The notes below the pieces were generated by a model that was given only the letters and a program-made list of their open reading frames with translations, did no database searches and was not told the DNA's origin. Shown here in pieces: positions 31,449 to 34,798 of a stretch of 34,798 nt of DNA. Position 1 is the stretch's first letter. The number at the start of each line of letters is the position of its first letter. Source of the DNA: Fidelibacterota bacterium (GTDB taxonomy: Bacteria > Fidelibacterota > UBA8477 > JABMPR01); NCBI GenBank assembly GCA_021736185.1, contig JAIPGJ010000017.1, positions 1 to 34,798 of the forward strand, given 5' to 3'. The translations under genes were made by a program, and so were the position numbers.

Positions 31449-32804
31449 CTAGGCCTGGGCTTTAAGTTTTTTTTGCTGTTCAGTGGCTTTGACCTTGCCC
31501 ACACGAATCCATTGAACCAGAGGGATTCCAGAGGGACAGACAAAGGCACAGGAGCCACATTCGATACAGTTAAAAAGACCCCACTCTTTACAGTCCGCAT
31601 ATTTGCCTGTTTCCGCCAGCCGGGAAAGACGGGTCGGCACCAGGTTCATGGGACAGACGCTGACGCAGGCACCGCACTGGATACAGGGATAGTGACGCAT
31701 GCTGGTCAGCTGGGATGACTCCATGCAGACGATGCCGGAGGTAGCTTTCAAGGTGGGAACCTGGAAATCGTACTGAACCAGACCCATCATGGGTCCACCC
31801 ATAAATACCTGGGAGGTTGCTTCCTTCAGCCCGCCGCAGGCATCCACACAAACCTGAAAAGGGGTACCGATACGGACGATTAGATTGCCTGGTTTTTGTA
31901 TGGCGTCACCTGTCACCGTCAACATACGTTGGATCAGGGGTTTGCCCTCTACCACCGCTTCGTAGACAGCTAGAGCTGTGGCAATATTATTTACCACCAC
32001 GCCCACATCCATGGGGAGCCCCCCGGCAGGAACTTTGCGACCCAGAGCCGCATCGATGAGCATTTTTTCTGCCCCCTGGGGATATTTGACCTTCAAGGGT
32101 TGCACTTTGAAATTAAGATGAAGGGCTTTGACCCTGGCTTCCATGGCGGCAATCGCGTCGGCTTTGTTGGCTTCAATCCCAACAATCCCCTGTTCAACAC
32201 CCAGAATTCTCATTGTAATCGCCATGCCCATGAGGATATGATCTGTCTGTTCAAGCATGTTGCGGTGATCGCAGGTCAGAAAGGGTTCGCATTCACAGCC
32301 ATTCAGTATGAAGTGATCAATGGGTTTGTTGCTTGGAGGAGTCAGCTTCACATGGGTGGGAAAAGCGGCGCCTCCCAGACCCACTATACCGGCCTCCCGA
32401 ACCAGTTTGGCCAGATCTTCTTTGGATGAAGTTTCCCAGTTATCAGGAGTGCTCAAGCCTTCCCATTCATCTTCTTCACCATCCCGTTTGATGTGTATCA
32501 TGGGAACTTTTCCACCCAGGGGATGGGGAAAGTCAGCCACAGCCACTACTGTCCCGGTAATAGAGGCGTGGATGGGACTGGTAACATGAGCAGGGGAATC
32601 AGCGATTTTCTGTCCGGTTTTTACCTGATCGCCTTTGGCCACCAGCGCTTCGCAGGGCGCACCGATATGCTGATGAAGAGCGATAAACACCTCATCAGGC
32701 AGGGGCAATTCGCGAGCAGACAGGTGGCAGGTGAGATTTTTGTATTCATCGGGATGAACACCGCGACGAAAGCTGCTTATTTGAAGGTGGGGTGATTCAG
32801 ACAT
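31449..32804 (-). CDS. rnfC: Rnf complex subunit RnfC
   Basis: 451 residues. RnfC is the peripheral subunit that oxidises or reduces NAD(H) and passes electrons to RnfB. It has the NADH/flavin-binding domain (GLGGAAFPTHVKL at 142-154, NGCECEP at 168-174) and two [4Fe-4S] ferredoxin motifs: CIQCGACVSVCP (Cys374, 377, 380, 384) and CIECGSCAFVCP (Cys413, 416, 419, 423). It is the first gene of a compact minus-strand operon in the order C, D, G, E, A, B, rseC-like, with GAGGAGACC upstream of the ATG. The order is common among anaerobes. Confidence 0.96.
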   Translation of the reverse strand: MSESPHLQISSFRRGVHPDEYKNLTCHLSARELPLPDEVFIALHQHIGAPCEALVAKGDQVKTGQKIADSPAHVTSPIHASITGTVVAVADFPHPLGGKVPMIHIKRDGEEDEWEGLSTPDNWETSSKEDLAKLVREAGIVGLGGAAFPTHVKLTPPSNKPIDHFILNGCECEPFLTCDHRNMLEQTDHILMGMAITMRILGVEQGIVGIEANKADAIAAMEARVKALHLNFKVQPLKVKYPQGAEKMLIDAALGRKVPAGGLPMDVGVVVNNIATALAVYEAVVEGKPLIQRMLTVTGDAIQKPGNLIVRIGTPFQVCVDACGGLKEATSQVFMGGPMMGLVQYDFQVPTLKATSGIVCMESSQLTSMRHYPCIQCGACVSVCPMNLVPTRLSRLAETGKYADCKEWGLFNCIECGSCAFVCPSGIPLVQWIRVGKVKATEQQKKLKAQA

Positions 32805-33125
32805 GCAATGATGGTCTCCTCATGGATATTTTAATGCTTACCAGAGAGAAAAACATGGGTTTAAGCGCTTTGTATTCCATGCGCTATGCAAGGGCAAAAA
32901 TGAGACCAGTAGGCTGTATTTTCCCTTATCTCATTCGAGAAAAATGAATTTAGCTAAAATATTGTATTTATAGCGTGTAGGGTATAATTATTAACTAAGT
33001 GATTAGTTGATTAACGCAAAGATATTGGGGCGTGCAAGGGATCTGCTTTCTTCCAGGCGAAAATTATAAAAGAAGTAAGACGAGAGCGTCGCTCGAAGTC
33101 AATCCTCGCCTGGAGAGCCGCGAAT
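32805..33125. other. Intergenic region upstream of rnfC
   Basis: 321 bases without a gene, between the DUF4139 stop and rnfC start, both on the minus strand. It should hold the rnf promoter, but I could not fix one. An AT-rich stretch around 32941-33010 includes a 6-bp hairpin (AACTAA at 32993-32998, TTAGTT at 33003-33008). The part nearest the DUF4139 gene holds a long nested hairpin, listed separately. Confidence 0.5.
33052..33114 (-). terminator. Nested hairpin after the DUF4139 gene
   Basis: An outer 9-bp perfect stem (TCCAGGCGA at 33052-33060, TCGCCTGGA at 33106-33114) encloses an inner GAGCG-T-CGCTC stem (33084-33094). It starts 12 bases after the minus-strand stop codon. The long arms and lack of a T tract make it a rho-type or structural 3' end rather than a classic intrinsic terminator, or a dispersed repeat. 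Confidence 0.45.
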
Positions 33126-34472
33126 TTATTTCAAATCGATCCGGGTAGTATAGGTCAGGACAACTTCTTCATTGGCGGGAACAGATGCAGTGAATTTTAC
33201 CCGGGAAGCATCCACTTTAGTATAGGGGTGCGTCGCGTTTTGAACCTTCCAATTGCCATAACCTACGGTTTGAATCACTTCAACCTCCACCGCCTCATCC
33301 TTCCGATTGGCCAGAGTGATACGAATATCTTCTTCAAGGAAACGATCTGATTTGGACCGTCGATCCAGGACCTCACGCTTACCTTTGACATCAAAGGCCT
33401 CGCCAACCTCCAGTGTGACCAGGTCATCCCGGGAAGTATGCTTGAGATTGTCTTCACCGATGAGCTCCAGAGCACCATCCGTATCCTTCTTGAACAATCG
33501 TACAATACCGCCAGGCAAGGCGACACCGGTTCCAGTCTTTTTATCATTGGTGAACATGATGGTGATTGGAATATTTGTGAATTGATCCTGAGTTCCCTGA
33601 TAGACATAACGCTTTTGGGCTTGTACCAGCGTAGGGTTAAGCCATTGAATCTGTTTCTCCTCCCGATTGTGAACCGAAACGGGAAAAGCAATCTCATAGA
33701 GATGATATTCAAAAAATGATCGCTCCTCTACAATCGGCATGGTCCTCATGGCCAACATTTGGGCTTTCTCTCTTCGAGCATCATACAGCTGTTCAGGACG
33801 GGCTCGATGCAGATCACCGGCCACCAGCTTCAGCTTGGCCGATTCATAATCTTTCCCGGATTGATTGTTGAGGTTGATCCACGAGCTTAAATCCATTTCA
33901 CTATCATCACTGTTTATAATCGCCACATATTCAGCCCGCCATGAGATGCCGCCAGTGAGATAAGATAGATCAAAGGTCACCGCTCCAGATCGAGCAGCGT
34001 TTAAAGTCCAGGCCAGAGTGGGACGGACATACAATCTTTCAGTGGGGGAGGGACATTTAATGGTTCCTACAAAATTTCGCTGGACAATATCGGTTGCCCC
34101 GCGACTGTTTAAAACCAGCGAGTTATTGTCATAGCTTAACAGGGTACCCGAGATCTTATTATCATTTTGAAGAATGACCGTTACTTCAGCTTCCAGATAT
34201 TTCTTGAGGAGCTTGTTTTGATCAACCAGATCATAGCGATAGTTTTGCTCCAGTACCTGAATGTCCTGATTAGAACTAAGTTTAACTGAAGAGGGATTCA
34301 GAGTCTCTGCCACCCGTTCAATTTCAATCTCAGATAACCCTTTTTGGATTTGCCGGGAGAACTGCTCTTTGACCAGCGCCTCACCATGATTGTAAACGGT
34401 GAGCTGGGTTTGAGCATGGGTAAGGGATGTAAAAAGAAGTAGGTATGATAGTACTTTCATATACCTGAACAT
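33126..34472 (-). CDS. DUF4139 domain exported protein
   Basis: 448 residues with a signal peptide (VLSYLLLFTSLTHA). The N-terminal domain reads TVYNHGEALVKEQFSR and GLSEIEIERVAETLNPSSV; the DUF4139 part starts near YLTGGISWRAEYVA and includes the family blocks LKLVAGDLHRA and RFLEEDIRITLANRK. The start at 34472 has AAGGAG about six bases upstream. Function is unknown; related proteins are exported and common in FCB bacteria. It follows the YciI-like gene after about 30 bases, so both may be cotranscribed. Confidence 0.85.
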   Translation of the reverse strand: MFRYMKVLSYLLLFTSLTHAQTQLTVYNHGEALVKEQFSRQIQKGLSEIEIERVAETLNPSSVKLSSNQDIQVLEQNYRYDLVDQNKLLKKYLEAEVTVILQNDNKISGTLLSYDNNSLVLNSRGATDIVQRNFVGTIKCPSPTERLYVRPTLAWTLNAARSGAVTFDLSYLTGGISWRAEYVAIINSDDSEMDLSSWINLNNQSGKDYESAKLKLVAGDLHRARPEQLYDARREKAQMLAMRTMPIVEERSFFEYHLYEIAFPVSVHNREEKQIQWLNPTLVQAQKRYVYQGTQDQFTNIPITIMFTNDKKTGTGVALPGGIVRLFKKDTDGALELIGEDNLKHTSRDDLVTLEVGEAFDVKGKREVLDRRSKSDRFLEEDIRITLANRKDEAVEVEVIQTVGYGNWKVQNATHPYTKVDASRVKFTASVPANEEVVLTYTTRIDLK

Positions 34473-34505
34473 ATCAAGCTCCTTGTGAATAAGCGAATCG
34501 TTGAC

Positions 34506-34798
34506 TTAAAAATTTTCCTTGGCAATCGTGGTGTGAATTTGATTCACCGCCAGCAGGGCAGCCGATCCATACCACTCCTTAAGCTCCATGACCAGACTCC
34601 CAGCCTGAATTGCTGGATCTGAATGAGTGAGAGCTTCAGCCTCTTCGATAGTCTCCACGTTAAAGAAATACAATCCTCGCAGATCATCATTTCCAAAGAA
34701 GGGACCTGCCAGGACCAGCTTTCCTGCCTCTGCCATGGCATGGATATTTTTCAAATGGGCGGCCTGGAGTTCCTTCGCCTTTTCTGGCGAGATGTCTC
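34506..34798 (-). CDS. YciI-like (YCII-related) domain protein, N terminus outside the window
   Basis: 97 codons are visible; the frame stays open to the window edge, so the 5' end is missing. The visible part starts DISPEKAKELQAAHLKNIHAM and continues AEAGKLVLAGPFFGNDDLRGLYFF, the characteristic YciI block with a likely catalytic His in the first segment and GPF after it. The family forms dimeric ferredoxin-like folds; most members have unknown reactions. The C-terminal tail (ALLAVNQIHTTIAKENF) is longer than in minimal members. Confidence 0.8.
   Translation of the reverse strand, partial: DISPEKAKELQAAHLKNIHAMAEAGKLVLAGPFFGNDDLRGLYFFNVETIEEAEALTHSDPAIQAGSLVMELKEWYGSAALLAVNQIHTTIAKENF

Noticed and set aside
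31439-31600. Longer RnfD start at 31600
   Set aside because: The extra 54 codons lie inside rnfC, and the ATG at 31438 has a suitable GGAG site.

Overview
The window looks like a chromosomal segment of a Gram-negative bacterium of the Fibrobacterota-Chlorobi-Bacteroidota (FCB) superphylum, possibly Marinimicrobia/SAR406-like or a related lineage. The evidence is two secreted proteins ending in a type IX-secretion-like sorting domain (YPNPFN / YPSPFN motif, ending in a short Lys-terminated strand), outer-membrane-type lipoproteins and beta-rich envelope proteins, an Rnf complex, and moderate GC. The phylum assignment is inference. I see no rRNA, tRNA, CRISPR array, prophage or intact insertion sequence.

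Layout. (1) About 1-9.2 kb, plus strand: a loose series of envelope and membrane genes, namely a membrane protein, a tiny lipoprotein, an alpha/beta hydrolase, a Bax-inhibitor-1-like protein, a beta-rich exported protein, a BsuPI-domain protein with sorting tail, a SIMPL protein, a DUF4386 protein, two small membrane proteins, a TfoX C-terminal-domain protein, a secreted protein and a modular secreted protein with sorting tail. (2) 9.5-11.3 kb: an MFS transporter and a LEA14-like exported protein. (3) 11.3-19.0 kb: a bacterial microcompartment (BMC) locus. It holds a SorC-family regulator with two operator-like palindromes, a fused RpiB-DERA enzyme, a double-stacked BMC-T, one BMC-H, three BMC-P pentamer genes plus the remnant of a fourth, a CoA-acylating aldehyde dehydrogenase, and a single-disk BMC-T. 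Its spacers carry two unusual repeat families. One is an inverted-repeat element present four times, one copy enclosing a GxxExxY nuclease-like gene. The other is a two-hairpin element present twice with a compensatory base-pair change. (4) 19.1-22.1 kb: an RlmD/RumA-type rRNA methyltransferase, a small c-type cytochrome-like protein and a squalene-cyclase-fold protein. (5) 22.2-26.4 kb: a lipoprotein, a LemA/TPM pair and an atypical pyruvate kinase. (6) 26.4-32.8 kb, minus strand: an SGNH hydrolase and then rnfCDGEAB followed by a rseC-like gene. (7) 33.1-34.8 kb, minus strand: a DUF4139 protein and a YciI-like protein cut by the window edge.

How the genes work together. The BMC is of the sugar-phosphate-utilising type. 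DERA would split 2-deoxyribose 5-phosphate into glyceraldehyde 3-phosphate and acetaldehyde inside the shell, and the aldehyde dehydrogenase would convert acetaldehyde to acetyl-CoA and NADH. The RpiB domain would interconvert a sugar phosphate, but its usual catalytic Cys is Asp. The SorC regulator probably senses a phosphosugar. The shell set (one H, two T, three P) closely resembles, from memory, the Haliangium ochraceum shell. The Rnf complex 10 kb away could exchange electrons between ferredoxin and NAD(H), but no direct link to the BMC is visible.

The most interesting observations are: the RpiB-DERA fusion with an apparent encapsulation peptide buried between the domains and an internal ribosome-binding site; the GxxExxY/inverted-repeat elements, found in this window only inside the BMC locus; and the covarying double-hairpin repeat ahead of two BMC genes.
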